Of a stretch of 64,000 bases of DNA, positions 33,748 through 44,400 are shown in pieces. Numbering within the stretch: the first letter of the stretch is position 1; each line of letters begins with the position of its first letter. The notes under the pieces are model-generated. The model was not told where the DNA came from. It was given only the letters and a program-made list of their open reading frames with translations, and searched no databases. The DNA comes from Aedes albopictus (lineage: Eukaryota > Arthropoda > Insecta > Diptera > Culicidae), in assembly GCF_035046485.1 (NCBI RefSeq), contig NC_085137.1:7789977-7853976 (forward strand). Reading direction: 5' to 3'. The position numbers and the translations under genes are program-made.

Positions 33748-35040
33748 TTGAAAAACAAAAAAGGTGCAAGAGTAGATCAACTATCAAGCGAGCTTCTAAA
33801 ATACGGTGGAGAAGCACTGGTGAGAGCACTACACTGGGCCATTACCAAGATTTGGGAGGAGGAAGAATTACCGGAGGAATGGATGGAAGGTATCGTGTGT
33901 CCCATCTACAAAAAGGGCGACAAGTTGGATTGCCGGAACTATCGCGCGATCACACTACTGAGCACTGCCTAAAAGATACTCTCTCAAATTTTATGCCGCC
34001 GTCTATCACCGACTGCAGGAGAGTTCGTGAGGCAACATCAGGCTGGATTTATGGGTGAACGCGCTACAACGGACCAGATGTTCGCCATACGCCAGTTGTT
34101 GCAGAAATGCCGCGAATACAACGTGCCCACACATCACTTGTTCATCGTTTTCAAATCGGCGTATGATACAATCGATCGAGAACAGCTATGGCAGATTATG
34201 CACGAATACGAATTCCCGGATAAACTGATACGATTGATCAAGGCGACGATGGATCGAGTGATGTCTGTAGTTCGAGTATCAGGGACACTCTCGAGTCCCT
34301 TCGAATCTGGCAGAGGGTTACGGCAAGGTGATGGTCTTTCGTGCTTGGTGTTCAACATTGCGTTAGAGGGTGTAATAAGGAGAGCGGGGATAAATACGAG
34401 TGGGACGATTTTCACGAAGTCCGTTCAGCTGCTTGGTTTCGCCGGGAATACATTGATATTATAGCTCGTAAATTAGAGATGATGGCGGGAACGTACATTC
34501 GTCTAAAGAGTGAAGCCAGGCGAAATGGATTAGTCATTAATGTGCCGAAGACAAGTACATGATGGCAAAGGGCTCCAGGGAGGAATCACCGCGACCACCA
34601 CCCCGAATTTATATCGACGGTGTAGACGGTTGAAGAATTCGTGTACTTGGGCTCACTGGTGACCACCGACAACGACACCAGCAGAGAAATTCAGAGGCGC
34701 ATTGTGGCAGGTAATCGTGCTTACTTTGGACTTCGCAGAACTCTACGATCGAATAAAGTACGCCGTAACACGAAGTTAACTTTCTACAAAACGGTCGCTG
34801 ATTAGACCGGTCGTCCTCTTTGGGCACGAAGCATGGACCCTACGTGCAGAGGACCAACGTGGCCTTGCAGTTTTCGAACGGAAGGTGTTGCGTACCATCT
34901 ACGGCGGAGTGCAGATGGAAGACAGGACTTGGAGAAGGCGAATGAACCACGAGCTGCATCAGCTGCTGGGAGAACCAACCATCGTCCATACCGCGAAAAT
35001 CGGGAGGCTACGGAGGGCGGGTCACGTCATCAGGACGAGG
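33748..35040 (+). pseudogene. RTE-like LINE reverse transcriptase, inactive
   Basis: Plus-strand frames together give the RT domain of an RTE-like non-LTR element. 33748-33972 carries SSELLKYGGEALVRALHWAI and GIVCPIYKKGDKLDCRNYRA; 34027-34464 carries the region with TDQMFAIRQLLQKCREYNVP, palm A as FIVFKSAYDTIDR, GLRQGDGLSCLVFNIALEG and the place of the catalytic box. The first palm aspartate is retained only as part of a changed context (FKSAYD). The F-A-D-D box reads F-A-G-N near 34440. 34880-35040 holds the C-terminal RRMNHELHQLLGEPTIVHTA and RRAGHVIRT. At least four frame breaks. Truncated at both ends. Confidence 0.75.
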
Positions 35041-35215
35041 AAAATTGAATTCACGATAATGCGAGATGCGATTGGACGAGTAATCGATCGACTGTCATTG
35101 GGTTTATCTAATCCGAAATTGAATAATTCTGCTCGATGGCTTGTTGTGGTTTTGCTGATTGAATGAAATTAACTGGTTTGTTTTTAAACCAAAAAGAAAA
35201 AATCATTCAAAATTG
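35037..35215 (+). repeat. 180-bp dispersed repeat, copy 1
   Basis: Starting at GACGAGGAAAATTGAATTC, about 180 bp are repeated at 56059-56255 with high identity, including ATAATGCGAGATGCGATTGG, GAATAATTCTGCT and TGGTTTGTTTTTAAACCAA. The two copies share nothing upstream except a few bases. It may be the 3' end of a LINE. No terminal inverted repeats. Confidence 0.7.
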
Positions 35216-35479
35216 ATTTCTGAAAAAATAGAGAGATTTTATCTAATTTAGACTGTTTTGAAACTAAAACCCCTGATAAATCCACCTAGTGGTGATAGTG
35301 CCTTTCTCATCAAATGTATACTCATTATCTTCCTGATTCCTCATGATCTGAATCCTGATAATACTTGATATAGAAAAGCAACAAGTTTTTTCATTGTCAG
35401 CTTTACTCTGTTCAAAACCGATTCGATGTATCAATTGCATTGATTTGTTAACTACCGTAAATCCGGTGGGGCACCGTGA

Positions 35480-35882
35480 CAGGGATGGCATTCACCATTT
35501 GCAAAGAGTTACATTCACTTGCTACTATCTCAGTTCATAAGCATGCTATCAAAAAACAATGTATGGATGACTTTTACCTTGTAGTTTTATCTGAAAGTTT
35601 GCCGAATATCATAAGGGTCGCACACGCATGCTTAACTCGTGAGCGAGCTGTGAAAGCAACTCTCCACGCCGTGAATGTAAATTACATTCACGGCGTGGAG
35701 AGTTGCTTTCACAGCTCGCTCACGAGTTAAGCATGCGTGTGCGACCCTTATGATATTCGGCAAACTTTCAGATAAAACTACAAGGTAAAAGTCATCCATA
35801 CATTGTTTTTTGATAGCATGCTTATGAACTGAGATAGTAGCAAGTGAATGTAACTCTTTGCAAATGGTGAATGCCATCCCTG
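35480..35882. repeat. 403-bp perfect palindrome, arms of 201 bp
   Basis: Positions 35480-35680 and 35682-35882 are reverse complements around the single base 35681. I found no mismatch, and translating either strand gives the same 70-odd residue string. Outside the arms a weaker similarity continues (ACTACCG near 35452 and its inverse near 35905), so the palindrome probably derives from a foldback element. A repeat-free spacer is absent. No real gene is implied. Confidence 0.9.
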
Positions 35883-35917
35883 ACCGTGAATTCGTTCGGG
35901 AATATTACCGGTAGTAA

Positions 35918-36074
35918 GGAGCTGTCCATAAACCACGTGGTCATTTTTTTTGGGACTTTTCATCCCCCCCCCCCTCCGCGTGGTCAAAATTTTTTATTTG
36001 TCCATACAAAATGGTCATTGGCCGAACCCACCCGCCCCCCCCCCCTCATGACCACGTGGTTTATGGACAGCCCC
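35918..36074. mobile_element. 157-bp MITE with TAA duplication and poly-C/T core
   Basis: The inverted ends are GGAGCTGTCCATAAACCACG and, complemented, GGGGCTGTCCATAAACCACG, continuing TGGTCAT. TAA flanks both sides (35915-35917 and 36075-36077), which suits the PIF/Harbinger superfamily. The interior has two runs of 11-13 C. A single end of the same family is at 51075-51105. Confidence 0.8.
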
Positions 36075-36315
36075 TAACAAATGTGACATGAGCCTGTGTT
36101 CTTACTAATCGTACATCAAGTAATCGTAAAATTCTCTATTTGATGTGTTTCATGCATGGGTCTGGTTCATTTTTATATCAGGTGGGGCACCTGGAATCGA
36201 TTACTATTTTCTTGCTGACCGTTTATTGCCACTAAAAAACTCACACACGAAAGCATTTCGTAGCAACTATTCTAATTGATGGTAAACGATGGTACATATT
36301 CTTTTCATCCGTATT

Positions 36316-36761
36316 CCCGACTAGAATATTCTAACAAAATTATAACATAATTATAACCAATTATGATATGTATAACTCATTGTGATATAATCGTGTTTAC
36401 CATCAATGGTATTTAAAAATATTATATCTCAATTGTATCATATTATGTCATAAATGTTAGTCAATTGTGAAATAATTTAGCTCTGATTCTTTGACATTCA
36501 GATCACCATTTTACATAATTGTATCAAAATATGATAGAAACTAGTTTTCTTGAAGCTAAAATGTATATCATATTGTGTTATAATTTTGTTCTGATTATAA
36601 CAAAATAGGTTATTATTTTGATTAGACCGTTGTACTTTTTGTTACAGTTTTAGTTATTTTAACATCATCCTGCATCTAGTTTATAACAAAATAAGTTATA
36701 GAAAAATGTCATATCATCATAACACAATGTGTTATACACTTGATATATTTTTCTAGTCGGG
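36316..36761. mobile_element. 446-bp AT-rich MITE with CCCGACTAGAA ends
   Basis: It begins CCCGACTAGAATATT and ends with the complement, AATATATTTTTCTAGTCGGG-like sequence. The interior is a dense set of short palindromic words (TTATAAC, GTTATAA, ATATGATAT, TGTGATATAA). Target duplication is uncertain. No ORF. Confidence 0.65.
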
Positions 36762-37599
36762 TTCCTTCGTTAACTGAAACTGCATCAAAATTAAGTTTCA
36801 TAGTAGTATGATCTTCTACAAATTTGTTGCTTAGAGCAGAGGTTCCCAAACTTTTTGCTATCGCGGCGCCTTTTCAAAGTTTTGAAAATGTCGCGGCGAA
36901 CCAATATATTTTGTACAGAATATTTTTTACAATTTCAAAAAAATTTTAAGGTCATAAGTTTGAATGATAAATTGTCAATAATTTTCAGTAGCTACTTTGT
37001 TTACTCAACACCCAAATAAAATTAAGTTTCTCAACATGTCTTTCTAAGATAAATTGCTTGCGACTTTCATAAATATTTGTTAGATATCAAATGTCATATT
37101 TATTTATCGCACAAACTAAACAAATAGGACAGAAACTTATACATCTCAAGTAAGCTGCTGATTTCTTATAAATCAACCAAAAACAGTATTATTGTTGCAG
37201 TACTTCGATATTTCCGGTTTTTGCCTTTCTCGTACACTAAGTGTACTGGAAAGGCTATATGTTCACTCCAAAAATGACTTTTTGATAGAAGGCCCGGAGG
37301 GTCGAGTCACATATACCAATCGACTCAGCTCGACGAATTGAGGTGATGTCTGTGTGTGTGTATGTGTGTATGTGTGTGTGTGCGTGTGTGTGTATGTGTG
37401 TATGTGTGTGTACAAAAAACTCACATCACTTTTTGGCAGTAAACCTCAACCGATTTTAATGACCGATGGTTCATTCGACGCGGCATACAGTCCCATTGTT
37501 TCCTATTGAAAATGGTTCAGATCGGTCCAGCCGTTCCGGAGTTATGGCCATTTAGGTGTTCCGGACCGGTACCCCTGGAAGGGGCCAGACATGAAAATG

Positions 37600-39390
37600 C
37601 AACAAACCCAAGCATTCGACATATCAAACCACGGGATTTTCGATCATCTGATGAACGGTTAGCAGGAAAATAGTCTCAGATCATATCAGAACCGGTAGTG
37701 TTCCGGAACCGGTTCCGGATGCCCCGCCGGAAGTGGCCAAATATAAAAGAGAACCACACCCATGCATGCGACACATCAAACAGCGGCATTTTCAATAACC
37801 TGATGAACTATTAGCATGAAAACAGTCTCAGACCATATCTGAACCGGTAGTGTTCCGGAACCGGTTCTGGGTGTCCCGCCTGAAGTGGCCAAATATAAAA
37901 TTTAACATAACTAATTCATGCGACACATCAAACAGCGGCATTTTCGATTACCTGATGAACGATTAGCAGGAAAATAGTTTCAGACCATATCTGAACCGGT
38001 AGTGCTCCGGAACCGGTTCTTGGTGTCCCGCCGGAATTGGCCAAATATAAAATTGAACATAACTCATTCATGCGACACATCAAACACCGGCGTTTTCAAT
38101 AACCTGATGAACGGTAAGCAGGAAAATAGTTTCAGACCATATCTCAACCGGTAGTGTTCCGGAACCGGTTCCGGATGTCCCGCCGGAAGTGGCCAAATAT
38201 AAAAGATAACCAAACCCATGCATGCGACACGTCAAACTACGGCGTTTTCGATAACCTGATGAACGGTTAGCATGAAAACAGTCTCAGACCATATCTGAAC
38301 CGGTAGTGTTCCGGAACCGGTTCTGGGTGTTTCGCCTGAAGTGGCCAAATATAAAATTTAACATAACTCATTCATGCGACACATCAAACAGTGGCATTTT
38401 CGATTACCTAAGCAGGAAAATAGTCTCAGACCATATCTGAACCAGGAATGTTCCGGAACCGGTTCCGGATGGCTCGCCGGAAGTGGCCAAATATCAAAGA
38501 TAACCAAACCCATGCATGCGACACATCAAACAGCGGCATTTTCGATTACCTGATGAACGGTAAGCAGGAAAATAGTTTCAGACCATATCTGAACCGGTAG
38601 TGTTCCGAAGTGGTTCTTGGTGCCCCGCCGGAATCGGCCAAATATAAAATTGAACATAACTCATTCATGCGACACATCAAACAGCGGCGTTTTCAGTAAC
38701 CTGATGAACGGTAAGCAGGAACATAGTTTCAGACCATATCAGATCCGGGAGTGTTCCGGAACCAATTCCGGATGTCCCGCCGGAAGTGGCCAAATATAAA
38801 AGATAACCAAACCCATGCATGCGACACATCAAACAGCGGCATTTTCAATAACCTGATGAACGGTTAGCATGAAAACAGTCTCAGACCATATCTGAACCGG
38901 TAGTGCTCCGGAACCGGATCTGGAAGTTCCGCCTGAAGTGGCCAAATATACAATTTAACATAACTCATTCATGCGACACATCAAACAGTGGCATTTTTGA
39001 TTACCTAAGCAGGAAAATAGTCTCAGACCATATCAGAACCGGGAGTGTTCCAGAACCGGTTCCGGATGTCCCGCTGGAAGTTGCCAAATATAAAAGAGAA
39101 CCAAACCCATGTATGCGACACATCAAACAGCGACATTTTCGATAACCTGATGAAATGCTAGCAGGAAAATAGTATCAGACTATATTTGAACAGGTAATGT
39201 TCCGGAACTGATTCTGGGTGTCCCGCTGGAAGTGGCCAAATATTAGAGGCCGAAATTGAACATAACTCATTCATGCGACACATCAAACAGCGGCATTTTC
39301 GGTAACCTGATGAACGGTTAGCAGGAAAACAGTATCAAACCATATCTGAACCGGTAGTGTTCCGGAACCGGTTCTGGGGGGTCCCGATGG
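37600..39390 (+). repeat. 152-bp satellite array, about 12 units, AACCGGTT core
   Basis: Palindromic cores GGAACCGGTTCC or variants begin near 37708, 37859, 38011, 38163, 38315, 38457, 38608, 38760, 38912, 39054, 39206 and 39366. Steps are 151-152 bp, except for two of 142, where a 10-bp stretch is missing, and a last step of 160. Units alternate between a TTCCGGAT and a TTCTGGGT subtype, which suggests expansion by higher-order units. Each unit also holds CATGCGACACATCAAACAGC and GGCCAAATATAAAA. Confidence 0.9.
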
Positions 39391-39420
39391 GTGGATGCAA
39401 ACTTTTTAAGGAGTGATAGA

Positions 39421-39632
39421 GGGGTCTCCAGTTAGGCTAATGGATAAGGCTATGGATCGCCAATCCGGAGACGGCGGGTTCGATTCCCGTTCCGGTCGGG
39501 AAAATTTTCTCGACTCCCTGGGCATAATATACCATTGTACTTGCCACACAATGTACAAATTCATGCAATGGCGGGCGAAGAAAGCCCTTCAATTAATAAC
39601 TGTGGAAGTGCTCTAAGAACACTAAGTCGAGT
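39421..39632 (+). mobile_element. second-family SINE, copy 2, truncated and fused
   Basis: It matches the SINE at 23043 from GGGGTCTCCAGTTAGGCTAA through AACTGTGGAAGTGCTC and breaks at AACACTAAGTCGA. There it joins HINE-like sequence (GAGTCACATATACCAATCAA) running to 39690. The B box CGGGTTCGATTCCCG is intact. Confidence 0.8.
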
Positions 39633-39690
39633 CACATATACCAATCAACTCAGTTCGACGAATTGAGATGATGTCTGTATGTGTGTATTA

Positions 39691-40358
39691 GAGTGGATCA
39701 ACATTGTATAGAGCTAAAAAAGCGTTGCTTGTTCAATCTGTATTAGCGTCCAAAGCAACTGTGCAAAATTTGGAAGCGATTGGTTGCGTCCCCGTAATCC
39801 GCATTGCGATTGAAATTTGTATGGAATTTAGTATGGAAAAACGTACTTTTTTGCATTGTATTCCCAATTTGAATTCTTTTGTCTAACACCATGTAACTAA
39901 TGACGTTAAAATATAGCCTAGAATATGCCGAAAAACTTTGCCGAAGACCGCAAAGTGATCCGACGCTTGTGAAAAAAAGTTATTTCTTCGGTTACTTAGG
40001 CCAAACGTTGAGATTTTATTGATGTTATTCCTTTACATGTTAAATGTTAAGCACCACTGGGCAATCTGCACGTTATACCTTTTTTCACAAGTGTCGGATT
40101 ATTTTGCGGTCCTAGGCAAAGTTTTTCAGCATGTAGGCTAGGCTATACTTCAACGTCATTAGTTGGATCGTTTTAGACAAAAAAAAAATCAATTTAGGAG
40201 AAAAATGCAAAAAAACACACGTTTTTCCATACAAATTTCGATCGCAATGCAGAATACGGGAACGCAACCTATCGCTCCCAAATTTTGCACAGTTGTTTTG
40301 GATGCCAAAAGGAATCTAAAAAGCTGTGTTCCAAAAAATCGACTTTGTTGATCCAGTC
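39691..40358. mobile_element. long-TIR foldback MITE, TA-flanked, copy 2
   Basis: The left end GAGTGGATCAACATTG and right end, complemented, GACTGGATCAAC, are flanked by TA (39689-39690 and 40359-40360). The arms share ACTTTGCCGAAGACCGCAAA/its inverse, GTGCAAAATTTGGAAGCGAT/its inverse, and others over some 300 bp. It is the same family as 14639-15338 and close in length (668 against 700 bp). Confidence 0.8.
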
Positions 40359-40899
40359 TATTGTGTATTGCACGGTGTGTCTGGTAGAACAAATTTATTA
40401 CAAAAAAATGGGCATCGCTAATTTTTACGCTACGTGAAAGTTGACGCTACCAGCTTTCATTCAAGCCCAACATCGAAATATTTCATCGGGGGAACTTTTT
40501 CATACAAAAATTGGGTATGTTTGTTAAGTAGAAATAGGGATTAATTTGGAACCGTGCATTTTGTATGGGGAAAAACAGTATTCTGAAAAAGTTGTTCGGG
40601 ATCCCTCGGTGGATTTTTTTGGGGAACACGTTAAATGAAAGCTAGAAGTCCATATTTTCGAAAAACGGCGGATTTGGCGATGCCTAATTTTTTGTGATAA
40701 ACCTTCACCATATGCACGCCGTGTATTGCTATTAAAAATGGTACGGATAGGTCGAAGCGTTCCGGAGTTATGGCCATTTCAGTGATTCAGACCAGCACCG
40801 GTGGAACTGGCCGTATATAAAACTGAACCAAGCCCCATTATGCGACTTATCAAACTGCGGCGATTCTTGTAACCTTTAGCATGGTTTACGAATTTTATG

Positions 40900-41345
40900 C
40901 GAAAATGAAAACTGGAGACCAGAAATTCCACGATATCGGTCCAAAATTCAAGATGGCATCCTAATATTCAAGATGGCGGCTGTTTAAAGGAGTTTCAGGC
41001 TTTAAAACCATGCAATATTTGGTATTGGAAAGATGTGGGAAGTCCAAAAATGACGATTAAAATATCCTAGATGGCGACCAAAATATCCGAGATCGCGTCT
41101 CAAAACTCAAGATGGCGACTGTTTAATTGAGTTTTAGGACTTGAAACCATGCAATGGTGGGGAAGAAATATTTACTCCAAAAATGACAAACAGAGTATCC
41201 AAGATGGTGGTCTACAATCCAAGATGGCAGTTCAAAACTTAAAATGACTTCTGTTTAATGGAGTTTTGGGCTCTAAAACCGTACAATATGGGTGTATCTT
41301 GTATGGGGAAGAAGTCTGGAGTCCAAAAATAGCGACCAGAATTTC
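40900..41345 (+). repeat. 146-bp satellite, inverse orientation, about 3 units
   Basis: The top strand repeats CAAGATGGCGGCTGTTTAAA, then GGAGTTTYAGGCT, AAACCATGCAATATTTGGTA and GTCCAAAAATGACGA. It is the complement of the satellite at 19270-20080. The units are more diverged than there. Confidence 0.8.
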
Positions 41346-43003
41346 CAAGCTGCCGGACTTTAATCCAGATAAACGATATGGTCTCTGATGCCATGAAATG
41401 GATTTCTGTTAAATGTATGAAAGTGCAATATCCATCAACATATCACTTGAGTTGTGTTGAAATGTGTTTTCGAAGGCACGAGAAAGGCGCCATCACCGCT
41501 AGGTGGATTAATTAGGTTTTTTTTATTTATTTTTATTCGCAAACATTATCTATTGTCAATTTTTCACACTTAATTCCGAAATAATGTTACCGAATTTTAT
41601 GAAAATCTTACAAAATTACACAGAATTACACAACTTTCAAAGATGTTTAATTAAATAAGAATGCCTTTGATGCCCAAAATTCATAAATTATAGCCCTAAT
41701 CACGCGTTTCTCAAAGAACTTCGGAACGGATCTTAATGAGATCAATAATTACGTAGTTTTCGATCATTTTTCATCAAGATCTCAAAAATAATAAATTTGC
41801 AGAAGTATTTTGTGATAGTGACGTTAGTAAAAATTCGTCCCGAAAAGCAGGATACAACATAAAGACCAGGAGACGACAAAAATTATTCTGAAAAGAACTT
41901 TTTGAGATTTTTGAAATAATTACTTCTAACTACATACTGGTGGTAGAATTGAAAACTCACCTGAAGTATTAGAAATCCAAAAGCAATGTTAGAATCTCAA
42001 CAAAATTTGGTAAAAAATAAAATGTTTTCAGAGGATACTGGAAATTCCATAGAATATTCGAAGGATGGGATAAGTTTTGGAAAATGCCTTGAAGTAATAC
42101 TTCCATGTTCCATACAACAAAAAAAAAGACGTTTTCATATTGATTTTTTTTATTTTGACTCAAGAGCCTGCGGCGCACCTGCGAAATGTTCACGGCGCAC
42201 CAGGGCGCCGCAGCGCACAGTTTGGGAAGCACAGCCTTAGAGTATGCAAATATGAGCCAAACTGAACTTTACATCCAGCGTGCAGAGCGATGGACTGGAG
42301 GTAATCTAGTGTCCCAGGTATTTGACTTGAAAACCCCATGTACAAAATTCCACTCATTTGTGCCAGCTTTATCTTTACAAAGTGTGCTGAATCTTTTACA
42401 GATTGCTCCTCTTATCCAAAGGCACAATTATAGATGGTGCCTCATAGAACTTCTCGTCGTTTTTGCGTTTGGGCCAGTCTAATGACCCAGCGAGAAAAAA
42501 AGGTTTTTGAACATAAGTGGTAGTCTTAAATGTGATATGAGCCTATTTTCTTGCAAACCGATTAACAGGTTATCGAAAAAGCCGCGATTTGATAATTTGC
42601 TTACATGTTTTACCACTTTCGACGGTATACCCGCAACCGGTTTAGGAACACTACCAGTAGTTTCAAATATGGTCCGAACCTGATTTCTTGCTAATTGATC
42701 ATCAGGTTTTTAAAAAAATCCCCGTTTTTATGTTTCACAAGTATAGGTTCAGCTCACTTACATGCTTGGCCACTTCCGGCGGGACACCCGGAGCCGGTTC
42801 CGGAACACAACCAATATGGTCTGAGTCTATTTTCTTACTAACCGTTCATCAGATTATCAAAAAAGCCGCAATTTGATGTGTCGCATGCATGGGTTTGCTG
42901 CGTTTTCATATCTTCCTGGGGTACTGGTCCGGAACACCGAAATGACCATAACTCCGGACCGCTTGACCGATCCGAACCATTTTCAATAGTAAACAATCGG
43001 ACA

Positions 43004-43738
43004 AAATGCTTACTTGATTGCTATAGTATAATTTCAAGTTGTTTTGTGGCCAAGCTGAATTAATGCTTCGGACTAGCGATATAAAGTCGTGGATTGGAGT
43101 TCCCCAGGTTTATGTTAACAGAAAAATATATCTTTTGATTTGTTAATAAAATTTAGATTGTGTTCGACTTGTATGGCTTCCTGCCTACTTCATGTGATAA
43201 GAATGTTCATAATATTCGTTTAATTTTCACAATAAAACAATAACATGAAACGAGCTCATCCATTTGTGTGCACCCATCTAGCTCTGCATCGCTGGTTGCC
43301 TGTATTTTCCGCCAGAGTAAGAAGAAAAATATGAAAAAAAAAGTCACGGAATACACGTGCAAAGCTATGATTTGGCATGCTGAAAACCCTCCACGCATTT
43401 CTCACAATGAGGTGAATATTAGGAAACATTGTTCTACAAGTATACTCGTGTAACGTAATTATTGAACGTCCTGTAGTCTTGTAGTATGTAGTTGGCAGCA
43501 GCTTGCTGCCGTAGTGTACGGTTTGGGCCTTGTGGAGAGCTGTTCTATCCGATCCGTGGCTACATGCAGCATGTCGGATGACATTCTCCAAGCCAGGGCG
43601 TCGTTGTTGATCATGGTGACCTTTTGTTTGATTTGGCCCTGCTGATGAATAACGATCTTCAAGTCATCCATCTCCGCTTTCTTCTTGTTGTAATGCAGTG
43701 TGTGGCTCATAATGCACATTTCTCTTTGTCACACGTAA
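43004..43738. other. unassigned, with a possible retroelement Gag scrap on the minus strand
   Basis: The minus ORF 43719-43459 reads MDDLKIVIHQQGQIKQKVTM then INNDALAWRMSSD. An R/Q-G-Q-I-K-x-K-x-T stretch near the start of a protein is reminiscent of BEL/Pao Gag, but the match is slight and the ORF closes after 86 codons. No LTRs are visible. It overlaps another minus ORF (43256-43591) in a different frame. Confidence 0.2.
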
Positions 43739-43739
43739 T

Positions 43740-44275
43740 TCATTAGTTCTTCTGGAAGAACTCTGGACGTAATTCCAAAGAAAAATTGCTTGAGAAATTT
43801 TTTGAGTAATTCTTGGAGGAATTATTAGAAGAAGTTCTTATACAGTTCTGAATGAAGTTGTATACAAAAATCTCTGAAGGGAGAAATTTCTGAAGAAAAT
43901 CTTGCAGAAATAAAAAATTCTAGAGGAATTCTTTCAAGAACTTTTTAATGAAGAATTTTTTGAGGAAAATAAATCTTTGAAAAAAATACCTTAAATACTT
44001 AAGAACCCTCTGCAGGTACGAATTTCTTGCAAATTTCTTTAAAAACGTCAACGAATACACTCTGTAATAATTTCTGCAGGAATTGCATAGAAATTCTTTG
44101 GAGAAATTCCTAAAGCATCACCGGTTTGAAAAAAGTCTGAAAAGAAGAAAGCAATCCCTGGTGGATTACCTGGAGGAACTTCCACGAAAATTACTTGCGA
44201 GTTTCCAAGAGGAATTTACAAATAAACACCTGAGAGAATCTCCAAATATTTGAAGGAATCAACCAGATTTAAAAA
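43740..44275 (+). repeat. degenerate GGAATTC-type array, GA-rich orientation
   Basis: Units such as TTCTTGGAGGAATTATTAGA and TCTGCAGGAATTGCATAGAA. The same class as at 1.65, 30.2 and 50.3 kb. No coding content. Confidence 0.7.
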
Positions 44276-44400
44276 TTTGCCCCTCATTCTCAACGTATAG
44301 AATAATTGTCCTTAATTCGTTGTCTGGTGTGCTGCCGTTGAATCATTCCATTTGCTCAACTTTTGCATTCTTGATAGTTGAAGGATTCCAGTAAACTACC

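Larger units (their letters stand above)
37219..41516 (+). mobile_element. HINE-like satellite element, copy 5 (plus), complete ends
   Basis: It opens with TTTTGCCTTTCTCGTACACT, a hairpin-forming terminus. Then come the block with AGAAGGCCCGGAGGGTCGAG, a TG-rich microsatellite (37349-37411), the block TTCATTCGACGCGGCATACA, a 12-unit 152-bp satellite (37600-39385), a SINE and a foldback, the bridge near 40740-40870, and the 146-bp satellite in inverse (40900-41345). It ends GAGAAAGGCGCCATCACCGC then TAGGTGGATTAATTAGG. There is no coding sequence. This is the best copy for defining the family. Confidence 0.8.
36837..42234. mobile_element. hAT-like element split by HINE-like copy 5
   Basis: The left end CAGAGGTTCCCAAACTTTTT and the right end, complemented, CTGTGCTTCCCAAACTGTGC are typical hAT-type termini. 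The 8-bp flanks GCTTAGAG (36829-36836) and CCTTAGAG (42235-42242) match at 7 of 8 positions. Without the 4.3-kb insert it is about 1.1 kb (36837-37218 plus 41517-42234). GGCGCC-rich subterminal DNA lies at both ends. No transposase is recognisable, so it is non-autonomous. Confidence 0.75.
35266..43003 (-). mobile_element. outer HINE-like element (minus), carrying a stack of insertions
   Basis: The far-end motif, here in inverse, is AAATCCACCTAGTGGTGATA then GTGCCTTTCTC at 35278-35309. Minus-oriented 152-bp satellite units lie at about 36100-36230 and 42500-42960, with a truncated inner terminus near 43003 (GGACCGCTTGACCGATCCGA). Between them sit the palindrome (35480-35882), two MITEs and the hAT at 36837-42234. 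That these pieces were one element is inference from orientation and order. Confidence 0.5.

Noticed and set aside
35476..35877. Two near-identical ORFs of 81-84 codons on opposite strands, apparently a divergent gene pair
   Set aside because: They are the same DNA read from both arms of a perfect palindrome; the open frame is a by-product and has no family signature.
37600..39390. Regular repeat array with constant period, considered as CRISPR-like
   Set aside because: The whole 152-bp unit is repeated with no variable spacers, there are no cas genes, and the context is a eukaryotic transposon.
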